The notes below the pieces were generated by a model that saw only the letters and a list, made by a program, of their open reading frames with translations, made no database searches and was not told where the DNA came from. Below are positions 54,298-63,603 of a DNA stretch of 64,000 nucleotides, piece by piece. The position numbers and the translations under genes were made by a program. Source of the DNA: Acidobacteriota bacterium (GTDB lineage Bacteria > Acidobacteriota > Vicinamibacteria > Vicinamibacterales > UBA823); NCBI GenBank assembly GCA_002730525.1, contig PCAK01000032.1, positions 1 to 64,000 on the forward strand, given 5' to 3'. Each line of letters opens with the position of its first letter. Within the stretch, counting starts at the first letter, position 1.

Positions 54298-54555
54298 TCA
54301 GGCGGCCGACTTCGGTGTGCGGGGGCGACGCGCGCCGCGAGCCTTGAGCGGCGCCCGCGTGATCCGGTAGGCGATGATCTTGCGGCTCAGGGTGTTCCGG
54401 TGGATGCCGAGCAGGTCCGCCGCGCGACTCAGGCTGCCTTTTGACCGCGCCAGCGCGCCGGTGATGAAGCGGCGCTCGAACTCCTGGCGCGCCTCTTCGT
54501 AGAGGATGCCTTTCTCGAGCATCTCCCCGATCAATCGGTCGAGTCGTTCACGCAC
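54298..54555 (-). CDS. Fis-type helix-turn-helix protein
   Basis: An 85-residue protein whose central part has the Fis/NtrC C-terminal helix-turn-helix (ALARSKGSLSRAADLLGIHR, then NTLSRKIIAYRIT). The N-terminal helices resemble Fis dimerisation helices. The C-terminus is basic (KARGARRPRTPKS), which would help DNA binding. It starts at GTG 54555. It is shorter than Fis of E. coli (98) and lies between groES and purC, 38 bases downstream of purC in the same direction. The regulatory targets are unknown. Confidence 0.8.
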   Translation of the reverse strand: MRERLDRLIGEMLEKGILYEEARQEFERRFITGALARSKGSLSRAADLLGIHRNTLSRKIIAYRITRAPLKARGARRPRTPKSAA

Positions 54556-54593
54556 GTCTCAGGCTCTTCCCTCGCGCCCCGGCCCGGGGCTGC

Positions 54594-55523
54594 TCAGCCC
54601 AGGTCGCGGCCGCTCAGGGCCCGCAGGGCTTCGATGTACTTCTCGCGGGTGCGGGCCACGACCTTCTCGGGCAGCGAGGGCACCGGCGGCTGCTTGTTCC
54701 AGCTGATCTTCTCGAGATAGTCGCGGACGAACTGCTTGTCGAAGCTGGGTTGTGGCCCGCCCGGTCGGTACTCCGACTTGGGCCAGAAGCGTGAGGAATC
54801 CGGCGTCAGGGCCTCGTCGATCAGGATCACGTTCTGCGCCCCGTCGGATTCCACCAGGCCGAACTCGAACTTGGTATCGGCGACGATGATGCCGCGAGTC
54901 TCCGCGTGTGCCGCACCGAACGCGTAGAGCGCCATCGTGATGTCGCGCAGTGTCGCGATCAGATCCTGGCCGACTAGGCGCCCGGCCTCGGCCTCGCTGA
55001 TGTTGATGTCGTGTCCCGAGTCGGCTTTCGTCGCCGGTGTGAAGATCGGCTCGGGCAGTCGGTCCGACTCCTTTAGTCCGGCGGGCAGCGGCACACCGCA
55101 GACGGCGCCGGTCTGCTGGTAGTCCTTCCAGCCCGAGCCCGAGAGATACCCGCGGGCGACGCACTCGACCAGCACCGGCGCTGTCTTGCGCACCAGCATC
55201 GAGCGCCCCCGGAGTAACTCCGCGTGCGGCCGCAGAACGTCCGGGTAGTCTTCGGGCGTCGTGGAAATCAGATGATTCGGGACGATGTCGCCTGTCTGCC
55301 CGAACCAGAAGGCCGACAACTGGGTCAGCACCTTGCCCTTGTCGGGAATGGCCGAGCCGAGTACGAAATCGAACGCCGAGATCCGGTCGGTCGTCACCAT
55401 CAGCAACGCCTCGCCCACGTCGTACATGTCGCGGACTTTTCCGCGACCGTGTACGGCGATGCCGGGCAGCGCGGTTTCCAGCACCGCGTCCGTTGAGCTG
55501 GGTCCTGAAGGCGTGGATGACAT
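54594..55523 (-). CDS. purC: Phosphoribosylaminoimidazole-succinocarboxamide synthase
   Basis: A 309-residue SAICAR synthase of purine biosynthesis, joining CAIR and aspartate with ATP. The ATP-site motif GRGKVRDMYDVGEALLMVTTDRISAFD (split here: GRGKVRDMYDVGE, then LLMVTTDRISAFD) and the substrate loop RGYLSGSGWKDYQQTG are conserved. Further family blocks are TPATKADSGHDINIS, FEFG followed by ILIDEALTPDSSRFW, and KQFVRDYLE. The ATG at 55523 is preferred to an upstream ATG at 55553. The protein is longer than E. coli PurC (237) and matches the longer fungal and actinobacterial form. Confidence 0.95.
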   Translation of the reverse strand: MSSTPSGPSSTDAVLETALPGIAVHGRGKVRDMYDVGEALLMVTTDRISAFDFVLGSAIPDKGKVLTQLSAFWFGQTGDIVPNHLISTTPEDYPDVLRPHAELLRGRSMLVRKTAPVLVECVARGYLSGSGWKDYQQTGAVCGVPLPAGLKESDRLPEPIFTPATKADSGHDINISEAEAGRLVGQDLIATLRDITMALYAFGAAHAETRGIIVADTKFEFGLVESDGAQNVILIDEALTPDSSRFWPKSEYRPGGPQPSFDKQFVRDYLEKISWNKQPPVPSLPEKVVARTREKYIEALRALSGRDLG

Positions 55524-55807
55524 TCGTGTCGACCTCTGCTGAAAGGAGCCCAAGCTTACTGACGATCGTCCATCGCGGCAAGACCGAAAATGTTGCGGTG
55601 TGCCGCCCGGGTCGTCCGCCCGACGCGTCGGTTCAGCGCTGAGCGATCGCCGACCCGTCGAGCGTCGTCACGGTGCGTCGCCGGCGCATGCCACGGCGTC
55701 GATGCGACGCGATAACTGTCTGGCTTCCATAGATCTGGCGAGGTGGGTATAGTAGCTGCCGTCGGCACGCCGATCCGCGGTGCGTGTGTGCCCGCGAGCC
55801 GTTCTCG

Positions 55808-56869
55808 ATGTCCCGCCATCTTCGTACCATCGCGATCGTCGGTCTGACCGGGGGGTTGCTGGCGTTCTTCCTCCGTGCGGTGGACCCGGCCGTGGTGTGG
55901 CGCGAGATGCGCGGCGGCGATCCCGCGTGGCTCGCCCTGGCCCTGGCGTCGACCGCGTTCCTGCACGTGCTGCGGGCCTGGCGGTGGCAGGTGCTCTTGC
56001 TGCCACTCGGGCTGGCACGATTCACGAACGCACTCAGAACGACGATCATCGGGTTTGGTCTCTCGGCGCTGTTGCCGGCTCGTCCGGGCGAGGTCGTCCG
56101 GCCGTATCTCCTCGCGCGCCGGGAAGGCTTCAGCAAGACCGCCACGTTCACGACCATCGTCGTCGAGCGCTTGTTCGACCTCGTGTCGGTGCTCTTGCTG
56201 TTCGCGGTATCCTCGACATTCTTCGATCCCGGTCTGACTCAGGCAGGCGAGGGCATCCTGACCGCCGTGACGGTCGGCGCCGCGGTCAGCGGGGTGGGCG
56301 CGCTGCTGGCGATCGGACTGGCATTCGCGATCGCCGGCCGGCCGGTCGTGCTCATCCGGTTGATGGGCCCTCTCACGAGGGTCCTCCCGTCGCGCGTGGC
56401 CGACTTTGCCGGCGGGCTGGTCGAGAAGGTCGCCGCGGGATTCTCCGTCGTCAGACAGCCGGGCGCGCTGATCGCCGCGCTCGGCCTGTCGCTCGCGCAC
56501 TGGCTGGTGCTGGCGCTGGGCGTCTGGAGCGCCACGCTCGCCTACGGGTTGCGCGTGCCGTTCTCCGGGTCGTTTCTGCTGCTGGTCCTGCTCACGGTGG
56601 GCGTCGCGGTGCCCAGTCCCGGCGCCGTCGGCGGCTTTCATGCGGCGTTACAGCTCGGGTTGACGGAATTCTTCGCCGCGCCGCCGGATCGGGCGGCGGC
56701 GGCGGCGATCGTCCTGCACGCGATCTCGTACGGGCCGGTCGCGCTGGTCTGCCTGGCGCTTCTGGCGTCCGAAGGGATCACCGTGGGCGCGCTGCGCCGG
56801 GCCGCGAGCGAGGAGGAGACCGCGGCGCCGATGCCGGCTCGCGGGCGAGGAGAGGAGAGCGCGTCGTGA
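55808..56869 (+). CDS. LPG-synthase-type transmembrane protein (UPF0104)
   Basis: A 353-residue membrane protein with about eight helices of the lysylphosphatidylglycerol synthase transmembrane (UPF0104/LPG_synthase_TM) family, without the synthase domain. The hallmark near residue 90 is [23 protein letters not shown], and a later block is [18 protein letters not shown]. In MprF this domain flips lipids; free-standing members are thought to be lipid transporters or glycosyltransferase-related. The ATG at 55808 is preferred. Its TGA overlaps the nrdR GTG by four bases, so it is coupled to nrdR. Confidence 0.87.
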   Translation: MSRHLRTIAIVGLTGGLLAFFLRAVDPAVVWREMRGGDPAWLALALASTAFLHVLRAWRWQVLLLPLGLARFTNALRTTIIGFGLSALLPARPGEVVRPYLLARREGFSKTATFTTIVVERLFDLVSVLLLFAVSSTFFDPGLTQAGEGILTAVTVGAAVSGVGALLAIGLAFAIAGRPVVLIRLMGPLTRVLPSRVADFAGGLVEKVAAGFSVVRQPGALIAALGLSLAHWLVLALGVWSATLAYGLRVPFSGSFLLLVLLTVGVAVPSPGAVGGFHAALQLGLTEFFAAPPDRAAAAAIVLHAISYGPVALVCLALLASEGITVGALRRAASEEETAAPMPARGRGEESAS

Positions 56870-57324
56870 AGTGTCCATTCTGCGGTCATCTGGGCGACAA
56901 GGTGGTGGACTCGCGAGAAGGCAAGGAAGGCGAGGTCATCCGTCGTCGGCGAGAGTGTCTCGACTGCGGGCGTCGATTCACGAGCTACGAGCGAATCGAT
57001 GAGATCCCCTACATGGTCGTCAAGAAGGATGGCAGTCGTGAGCGGTTCGAGCGGCAGAAGGTCGTCGCCGGCATGCTCAAGGCGTGCGAGAAGCGGCCGG
57101 TGCAGGTCGCCGCGCTCGAAGCCGTCGCCGATCGCATCGAGTCCGCGCTGCAGGAGCGTCCGGAGAAGGAGATCGCCACGCAGGAAGTCGGTGCCTTCGT
57201 GATGCGGGAGCTGCGGAATCTCGACAAGGTCGCCTACGTGCGCTTCGCCTCGGTCTACCGCCACTTCCGCGACATCGGAGAGTTCATGACCGAGTTGAAG
57301 GACCTGCTAGACACCAAGGATTAG
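56866..57324 (+). CDS. nrdR: Transcriptional repressor NrdR
   Basis: A 152-residue NrdR, the zinc-finger/ATP-cone repressor of ribonucleotide reductase genes. The N-terminal zinc ribbon has the cysteine pairs MKCPFCGHL and [12 protein letters not shown]. The ATP-cone follows ([20 protein letters not shown]), and the C-terminus is [16 protein letters not shown]. The start is GTG 56866, overlapping the previous TGA, with GGAGAGGAG upstream. Length is normal for the family. No nrd reductase gene is in the window. Confidence 0.97.
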   Translation: MKCPFCGHLGDKVVDSREGKEGEVIRRRRECLDCGRRFTSYERIDEIPYMVVKKDGSRERFERQKVVAGMLKACEKRPVQVAALEAVADRIESALQERPEKEIATQEVGAFVMRELRNLDKVAYVRFASVYRHFRDIGEFMTELKDLLDTKD

Positions 57325-57383
57325 CCGATGCCGAGGGGCGAAAGCGCTACGCGGGGGCGCGAACCGACTGATACACTGAGCCG

Positions 57384-57977
57384 ATGCTGCTGAGAGGAGC
57401 CGCCGGCCGAGGCGTGTCGTGGCGCGGGGTTCTGACGAACCTCGGTCGAGGCGTGGGCGTGACCCTGTGCGCCCTGCTCGTGCTCGTGCCGGCGCTGGTG
57501 GCCGCCGACCTCGTGCGTGTCCGACCGCTGCATCGCGACGGTCAGATCTTCGTCTCGTTCGAACTGACCGACGCGTTCAGTGAGGAGATGCGCGCCGCCA
57601 TTCGCAGCGGCCTGCCCACGACCTTCTCGTACGACGTCGAACTCCGACGCGCCATCAGGTTCTGGTTCGACAGCACGGTTGCGTCGACGACCGTGGCGGC
57701 GAGCGTGCAGTACGACAATCTGACGCGTCGGTATCATCTGTCGCGCACGCAGGACGGTCGGGTCGACACCTCGGAGGTCGTCGACAATGAGGAGACGGCG
57801 CGCGATACGATGACGACGTTCGACCGGCTGCCGCTCTTCAGCGCCACGCCGCTCGAGGCCAACTCCGAGTACTACCTTCACGTCGATGTGCGTACACGTC
57901 CGCACAATGGCTGGTTCGCCTGGCCGTGGAGTCGGGCGACCGCGTCGGGCAGCGCGAAGTTCACGTTCATTCCGTAG
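57384..57977 (+). CDS. DUF4390 secreted or membrane-anchored protein
   Basis: A 197-residue protein with an N-terminal membrane segment (GVTLCALLVLVPALVAADL). The mature part matches DUF4390, an all-beta domain, with DGQIFVSFELTDAFSEEMRA, LPTTFSYDVELRRA and a C-terminal stretch including YYLHVDVRTRPHNG and WPWSRATASGSAKFTF. It lies just before the sensor kinase gene, only 29 bases apart, an arrangement seen often for this domain with NtrY-like kinases. It may act in signal input, though this is inference. Confidence 0.87.
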   Translation: MLLRGAAGRGVSWRGVLTNLGRGVGVTLCALLVLVPALVAADLVRVRPLHRDGQIFVSFELTDAFSEEMRAAIRSGLPTTFSYDVELRRAIRFWFDSTVASTTVAASVQYDNLTRRYHLSRTQDGRVDTSEVVDNEETARDTMTTFDRLPLFSATPLEANSEYYLHVDVRTRPHNGWFAWPWSRATASGSAKFTFIP

Positions 57978-58006
57978 CGCGAGACGGCGCCGCCGTCACG
58001 TAGAGC

Positions 58007-60322
58007 ATGTCTCCGACGGTTCGCTCGGCAAAGCCGCCCTTTGGCGCTCATGCGGGCTCCAGCCGCCCGCCCTTCCGCGACGACCCTCGGCTGATCCTCG
58101 TCGGGATCGCGCTGCTGCTGGCCGCGCTCGCCGCGATGGTCGTGTTGGCCGAGCGATCCGCCGAGCTGTCTCCCGATTTCCTCAGCGGGGCGGTGCTGTA
58201 CGCGCTGACGGCCGCCGACCTGACGATGCTGGTCGCGCTGGCCTTCGTGCTGGCGCGGAACGTCGTCAAGCTTCTCGTCGAGCGCCGGCGGGCGCTGCCG
58301 TTTGCCCGCTTTCGCGCCAAGCTGGTGGCGGCCATGCTTGGGCTGACGCTGATTCCGGCGGTCCTGGTGCTGATCGTCGGCAGCGAGCTGATTCGCAACT
58401 CCGCCGACCGCTGGTTCAACGCACCGGTCGACGACGTCTTGACTTCGGCCAACGCGGTTGCCAGCGGCTACTATCACGACCGGCAGCTGACGGTGAGCGA
58501 GCACGCCGGCCGAATTGCCGGGTCGCTCGCCGCCGTCGATCTGGCGGCGTCCGATGTCGGCCCGGTGCGTGATCTGATTTCGACGGAGGTCACCGAAGGC
58601 CGAGTCGAGCTGGTGCAGGTCTACCGGGTCGTGGCCGAGTCCGACGACGGGCGGCTCGATGTCGTGCCCGTCGTCGACGTCGCCACATCGAGTCTGCCGC
58701 AGGCGGACGCGCCGGTGTCGGCCGACCGCCTCGCGTCGCGCGTTCTGGCGGGCAGCGCCGAATCGTGGACGGTCGAACCACTGGCCGCGGGCGGCGATCT
58801 CGTGCGCGCGGCCGCGCTGGTGACTGGACCGGATGGCGGCGTGCCACTCGGCGTCGTGGTCGTCAGTTCGCATCTGACGGGCGATGTGGCGGATCACTCG
58901 CGCCGGATCACTCAGGCGTACGAGGCCTACAGTCAGCTGCGCGTCCTCCAGCGTCCGCTGCAGGGCGTCTACCTCTCGTTCTTTCTCATGGTCACGCTGC
59001 TGATTTTGGTGAGCGCGACCTGGATGGGCGTGTACATCGCCAAGCGGATCATGCGGCCCGTCCACCTGCTGTCGGACGGTGCCCGCGCGCTCGAGGCCGG
59101 ACAGCTCGACCATCGGATCGAGCCGGAAACGGCAGACGAGTTTGGTTCGCTGGTCGAGGCGTTCAATTCGATGGCGGGCGGCCTGGCGGTCAGCCAGCGA
59201 AAGCTCGAGCGCTCCCAGGCCGACCTGCGCCGGAAGAATGTCGAGGTCGAAGGGCGCCGGCGCTATATCGAGACGATTCTGGAACGCATTGCCACCGGTG
59301 TCGTCTCGATCGACGCCGATGGCACGGTGGGAACGGTCAACCGGGCGGCCTCGAGGCTGCTCGGCCTCTCCGAGGCCGCGGTCGGGCGGCCGGCCTCGGA
59401 GGTCTTCGACCGCATCGACCTGCGTCCGATGGGCGCCTTGCTGAAGTCGCTGCCGGCTGCCCACGATCCGTCGGCGCGGGAGGTGGCGCTCGAGCGGGAT
59501 GGCAAGGCGATCTATCTCGCGGTCGCCGCAACGACGCTCCAGCGCGCCGGTGCCGGCGAGGGAGGTGGCGGGGCGGTGATGGTGTTTGACGACGTGACAC
59601 CGCTCATCCGGGCCCAGCGCGTGGCAACCTGGCGCGATGTGGCGCGGCGGCTGGCGCACGAGATTCGAAACCCGCTGACGCCGATCCAGCTGTGCGCGGA
59701 ACGGCTCCGGCGACACTTCTCGACCGCGCCACCGCAGGCGCGCGCGCTCGTCGAAGAGTGCAGCGGTACCATTGTCGGCGAGGTCGAATCGCTCAAGGCG
59801 CTCGTCGACGAGTTCTCGCAGTTTGCGCGGATGCCCGCGCCGCGGACGGTGCCGGTCGATCTGCACGCGTTGCTCGACGACGCGCTGCATCTGTACGATG
59901 GGCTCTTCGACGATGTCACGATCGATCGGGCGTTCGCGCCGCAGGTGCCTGCGGTGCGGGCCGACCCGGAGCAGCTGCGACGCGTCGTCATCAATCTTGT
60001 AGACAATGCGATCGAGGTGCTGCGGGGTGCGGCGACGGGCGGCGCGGCGAACAACGGGGACGGCGGCCTCGTCGCGGTGGGCACGGCGCACTCGACCGCG
60101 GATGGCGTCGTTCGGATCACGGTGGCCGACAACGGGCCGGGGATCCCCCCGGGAGATCGGGACAAGCTGTTCATGCCGTACTATTCGACCAAGCAGCGGG
60201 GGAGCGGGCTCGGCCTGGCCATCGTCAGGCGGATCATCGTCGAGCACGGTGGGAACATCGAAGTCAGCGATAACGGCGATCGTGGCTCGACCTTCACAGT
60301 CGAACTCCCGTGCAGTGCGTGA
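58007..60322 (+). CDS. NtrY-like sensor histidine kinase
   Basis: A 771-residue membrane-bound histidine kinase similar to NtrY. It has three or more N-terminal helices (LVGIALLLAALAAMVVLAE, LTMLVALAFVLARNVVKLL, MLGLTLIPAVLVLIVGSEL), an extracytoplasmic part, and a further helix near residue 330 (FFLMVTLLILVSATWMGVYI). HAMP and PAS domains follow. The phospho-acceptor histidine is H551 in ARRLAHEIRNPLTPIQL. The ATP domain shows NLVDNAIEVL, DNGPGIPPGD and GSGLGLAIVRRIIVEHGG. Its partner regulator starts 34 bases later. The NtrY/NtrX pair controls nitrogen or envelope-related functions in other bacteria. Confidence 0.94.
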   Translation: MSPTVRSAKPPFGAHAGSSRPPFRDDPRLILVGIALLLAALAAMVVLAERSAELSPDFLSGAVLYALTAADLTMLVALAFVLARNVVKLLVERRRALPFARFRAKLVAAMLGLTLIPAVLVLIVGSELIRNSADRWFNAPVDDVLTSANAVASGYYHDRQLTVSEHAGRIAGSLAAVDLAASDVGPVRDLISTEVTEGRVELVQVYRVVAESDDGRLDVVPVVDVATSSLPQADAPVSADRLASRVLAGSAESWTVEPLAAGGDLVRAAALVTGPDGGVPLGVVVVSSHLTGDVADHSRRITQAYEAYSQLRVLQRPLQGVYLSFFLMVTLLILVSATWMGVYIAKRIMRPVHLLSDGARALEAGQLDHRIEPETADEFGSLVEAFNSMAGGLAVSQRKLERSQADLRRKNVEVEGRRRYIETILERIATGVVSIDADGTVGTVNRAASRLLGLSEAAVGRPASEVFDRIDLRPMGALLKSLPAAHDPSAREVALERDGKAIYLAVAATTLQRAGAGEGGGGAVMVFDDVTPLIRAQRVATWRDVARRLAHEIRNPLTPIQLCAERLRRHFSTAPPQARALVEECSGTIVGEVESLKALVDEFSQFARMPAPRTVPVDLHALLDDALHLYDGLFDDVTIDRAFAPQVPAVRADPEQLRRVVINLVDNAIEVLRGAATGGAANNGDGGLVAVGTAHSTADGVVRITVADNGPGIPPGDRDKLFMPYYSTKQRGSGLGLAIVRRIIVEHGGNIEVSDNGDRGSTFTVELPCSA

Positions 60323-60356
60323 CCCGGTGCAGGGTGCGGTCTTCGCCTAGCGATTC

Positions 60357-61754
60357 ATGAAAGCGACGGTGCTGGTCGTCGACGACGAAGCGGGTGTGCG
60401 GTCCGCGCTGAGCGGCGTGCTGGAGGACGAGGGCTACGCGGTCGATGCGGTCGACAGCGGTGAGGCGTGCCTCGCGCGGCTCGCGCGGCGGCGCTACGAC
60501 GTCATCATTCTCGACGTCTGGCTGCCGGGCATGGACGGGCTGGAGACCCTGTCCAGGCTCCGCGAGCGCGGGATCGACGCGCAAGTCGTCGTGGTCTCCG
60601 GCCATGGCAACATCGAATCGGCGGTCCGGGCCATCAAGATGGGCGCGTTCGACTTCGTCGAGAAACCGCTCTCCCTCGAAAAGACCGTGCTGGTCGTTCG
60701 CAACGCGCTGCGCCAGCAGCGGCTCGAGGCCGAGAACCGCGCGTTGAGAGCGCACGTTGACCAACGCCTGGTGCTGGTCGGCGAGAGCTACGTGATGACC
60801 CAGCTCCGCGAGCAGATCGCGATGGCGGCGCCGACCAACGGTCGTGTGCTCATTTACGGCGAGAACGGCACGGGCAAGGAGCTCGTGGCGCACAACGTGC
60901 ACGCGCTGAGCCGCCGCCGGTCGGGGCCGTTCGTCGAGGTGAACTGCGCGGCGATTCCGGAAGAGCTGATCGAGAGTGAGTTGTTCGGTCACGTCAAGGG
61001 GGCGTTCACGGGCGCGGTCACCGACCGTCAAGGGCGGTTCGACGCGGCCGACGGCGGGACGATCTTCCTCGACGAGGTCGGGGACATGAGCTTGAAGACG
61101 CAAGCCAAGGTGCTCCGCGTCTTGCAGGAGCAGGTCTTCGAGCCGGTGGGTGGGACGTCCAGCACCAGGGTCGATGTGCGTGTCCTGGCGGCGACGAACA
61201 AGGACCTGCCGGCGGAGATCCGGGAGGGACGATTTCGCGAAGACCTGTTCTTCCGTTTGAACGTCATCCCGATCTTCGTGCCCCCGCTGCGCGAGCGGCA
61301 GACCGACATCCCGTTGTTGGCCGAGCACTTCATGAGCGAGTTCGCGCACGAGCACGGCCGCCGCGTCAAGGTGCTCGATGCCAGCTCGGTGGCTGCGCTC
61401 GGCGCCTACCCATGGCCGGGCAACGTCCGAGAGCTCCGCAACGTGCTCGAGCGGCTGATGATCATGGTGCGCGGTGACACGATCCAGGTGAAGGACCTGG
61501 CGTTTCTTCACGGCGGGCGGGTGGAGACCTCCGGTCTGTTCGATGCGGATGCCGACGCCGCTGACGTCGTGCCGTTGCAGGCCGCCCGGGAGCGCTTCGA
61601 ACGTGAGTACATCCTGCGGGCACTGGCGGCACAACGCGGCAACATGTCGCGCACGGCCCAGGCGCTCGGCGTCGAGCGCAGTAACCTGTATCGCAAGATG
61701 CGAGCGTTCGGGGTGCCACCGGGGCGCAAGAGCGATCCTGACGGCGCGGCGTGA
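60357..61754 (+). CDS. NtrX/NtrC-like sigma-54-dependent response regulator
   Basis: A 465-residue response regulator with the receiver domain (phospho-acceptor D53 in ILDVWLPGMDG), an AAA+ sigma-54-interaction domain and a Fis-type DNA-binding tail. Walker A is GENGTGKE (168-175), and the sigma-54-contact loop GAFTGA is at 215-220. Walker B is in GGTIFLDEVGDMS. The helix-turn-helix near the end is MSRTAQALGVERSNLYRKM. It converts a signal from the kinase upstream into activation of sigma-54 promoters. rpoN is not in the window. It converges on the next gene with 18 bases between. Confidence 0.96.
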   Translation: MKATVLVVDDEAGVRSALSGVLEDEGYAVDAVDSGEACLARLARRRYDVIILDVWLPGMDGLETLSRLRERGIDAQVVVVSGHGNIESAVRAIKMGAFDFVEKPLSLEKTVLVVRNALRQQRLEAENRALRAHVDQRLVLVGESYVMTQLREQIAMAAPTNGRVLIYGENGTGKELVAHNVHALSRRRSGPFVEVNCAAIPEELIESELFGHVKGAFTGAVTDRQGRFDAADGGTIFLDEVGDMSLKTQAKVLRVLQEQVFEPVGGTSSTRVDVRVLAATNKDLPAEIREGRFREDLFFRLNVIPIFVPPLRERQTDIPLLAEHFMSEFAHEHGRRVKVLDASSVAALGAYPWPGNVRELRNVLERLMIMVRGDTIQVKDLAFLHGGRVETSGLFDADADAADVVPLQAARERFEREYILRALAAQRGNMSRTAQALGVERSNLYRKMRAFGVPPGRKSDPDGAA

Positions 61755-61772
61755 CCCCGCCTCGGGTGAGGG

Positions 61773-62684
61773 CTAGCCTTCGAGTCGGCGTTCGAGAATC
61801 TGATCGTCCGGAAACCGTGGCAGACCGAGCTGGTCGAGGTCAACGGCTTCCAGCGCGCCCTCGGGGATCAGGCCGATGAGTTCGCTGCCGGCGATGCCCA
61901 CCCCCAGACGCGCCGCCTCGGCGCGGATCCGCGCCATCACCGTGGCCAGCGAAGTCGTGCGGTAGTCGGTCAGGTTCATCGAGACCTGAGCGACGTGTCT
62001 GTCGGCCAGCCACACGCCCAGCGCTTTCACGCAAGGTAGTCCACCTGTGCTCTCGCGCACCTGTCTCGCGATCTCGCGTGCGGCGTCGTGGTCCGGGGTC
62101 GCCAGGTTGACGTTCCACGCGATGAGCGGCCCCCGCGCGCCGACGGCGCAGGCGCCGGCTGACGGATGGGGTGCCGACGGACCGAAGTCCGGCCGTCCCG
62201 CCGCGTCGTCCATCCGTTCCGAGAGTCTCTCGAACTGTCCGCGCCGCAGTTCCTCGAGTCGGCGCCGGTCAGGATCGTCGGCCGCGGCTTCGTACAGGTA
62301 GACCGGCACGCCGAAGCGGTCCGCAACGGCCCGGCCGACCTCGCGCGCGAGAGCCGCACAGGCGGCGAGGGGAGTGTCACCCAGCGGCACGAACGGCACC
62401 ACGTCGACCGCGCCGATCCGGGGATGCGCGCCGCGATGGCGGCGCAGGTCGATCATTGGAATCGCGGCGGCGAACAGTTCGAGCACCGCAGCCTTCAGCG
62501 CCGTCGCGTCACCGACCATGGTGAAGACCGACCGATGGTGGTCCGCATCGGCCGACTGATCCAACAGTCGGATCCCTGGCACGGCGCGGATCGCCGCCAC
62601 GACGATCGCGATGACGTCGGCTCGTCGTCCTTCGCTGACGTTGGGGATGCACTCGATCGACGACACGCGGCAGTTGTAGCACAT
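61773..62684 (-). CDS. Glutamate formimidoyltransferase
   Basis: A 303-residue enzyme of the FTCD N-terminal family, which moves the formimino group from formiminoglutamate to tetrahydrofolate in histidine degradation. The start region IECIPNVSEGRR is the family signature, and the block HRGAHPRIGAVDVVPFVPLG is present with the catalytic histidine. This protein lacks the cyclodeaminase domain. ATG 62684 is preferred over GTG 62666 and over the longer start at 62774, which adds non-homologous sequence. No other hut genes are nearby. It is divergent from the TPR gene. Confidence 0.88.
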   Translation of the reverse strand: MCYNCRVSSIECIPNVSEGRRADVIAIVVAAIRAVPGIRLLDQSADADHHRSVFTMVGDATALKAAVLELFAAAIPMIDLRRHRGAHPRIGAVDVVPFVPLGDTPLAACAALAREVGRAVADRFGVPVYLYEAAADDPDRRRLEELRRGQFERLSERMDDAAGRPDFGPSAPHPSAGACAVGARGPLIAWNVNLATPDHDAAREIARQVRESTGGLPCVKALGVWLADRHVAQVSMNLTDYRTTSLATVMARIRAEAARLGVGIAGSELIGLIPEGALEAVDLDQLGLPRFPDDQILERRLEG

Positions 62685-62772
62685 CCGATCTCGCCGTGAG
62701 TGCGACGCTGCGCGTCTCCGGTTGACCCACGCGATCCGATGCCGGATAATCGTTTGACCTACCTCGGTCATC

Positions 62773-63603
62773 ATGACTGATTCAGGGCGGCACCACGAGC
62801 CTGAACCCTTCGGAAGCGGGCCCCGCGTCCATCAGGATGCGAAGATCGAAGACCTGCTGCTCGCTGGTCTCGATTTCTATTTCTCCGCTCGGTACGAGGA
62901 AGCGATCCACGTCTGGACTCGCGCGTTGTTCTTCGACCGCGGACACACGCGTGCCCGGGCCTACATCGAGCGTGCCCGACGGGCCCTCGCGGAGCGACAG
63001 CGCGAGGCCGAGGAACTCGTGCACACCGGCGCCGACGCGTTCCGGCGCGGTGACGTCGGGCAAGCACGCTCGCTGCTGGAGTCGGCCGTCGAGCGCGGCG
63101 GCGTCCATGACGACGTCGAGATGCTGCTCAGCCGGCTCGACCGACTCGACCAGGCGCCGGACCGGACGCGGGACCGCGCCAGCGCGCGTGTGCCGTCGGC
63201 GGCGCGGCGGGTGGAGCACGAGACGCCGCCACGATCGAGTCGGGTCCGCAAGCTCGCGTTCGTCGGCGGTGTGCTCGGTCTGGCGGCGGCCGCGCTGGTG
63301 GCGGCGGCATCGTGGGATCGCCTAGAAGGGTTCCTTGGGTTGCCGGCCCCGCCGGCCGCGGGCGCGGTCGTGGTGGACGACGCCTTCCCCCTGCCTCAGC
63401 CGTTGGCCTCGGAGATCGCCTTGGAGCGGGCCCAGACCTTGTACGGCGACGGACGTTTTCACGAGGCGCTTCGGGTGCTCGCCCGCGTGCAGCCGAGCAG
63501 TTCCGTTCGGATCGAGGCCGATGCCCTGCAGACTGTCATTCAGCGGGCGTTGATCGGGAGTGTCGATGAATCATCGACGGCCGCCCCGCCGTCGCGAAGA
63601 TGA
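62773..63603 (+). CDS. TPR protein with one membrane helix
   Basis: A 276-residue protein. An N-terminal TPR-like segment (LLLAGLDFYFSARYEEAIHVWTRALFFDRGHTRA, split here: LDFYFSARYEEAIHVWTRAL, then FFDRGHTRARAYIERARRAL) and a second one follow, then a linker, a hydrophobic helix (LAFVGGVLGLAAAALVAAA) and a last TPR-like piece. The layout suggests a single-pass membrane protein with protein-protein contact roles. Its TGA overlaps the ATG of the next gene by four bases (ATGA), so the two are coupled. Confidence 0.8.
   Translation: MTDSGRHHEPEPFGSGPRVHQDAKIEDLLLAGLDFYFSARYEEAIHVWTRALFFDRGHTRARAYIERARRALAERQREAEELVHTGADAFRRGDVGQARSLLESAVERGGVHDDVEMLLSRLDRLDQAPDRTRDRASARVPSAARRVEHETPPRSSRVRKLAFVGGVLGLAAAALVAAASWDRLEGFLGLPAPPAAGAVVVDDAFPLPQPLASEIALERAQTLYGDGRFHEALRVLARVQPSSSVRIEADALQTVIQRALIGSVDESSTAAPPSRR

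Noticed and set aside
57878-60247. A 789-codon open frame on the minus strand
   Set aside because: It lies antisense to the histidine kinase and is composed of Arg, Asp and His repeats without a family pattern.
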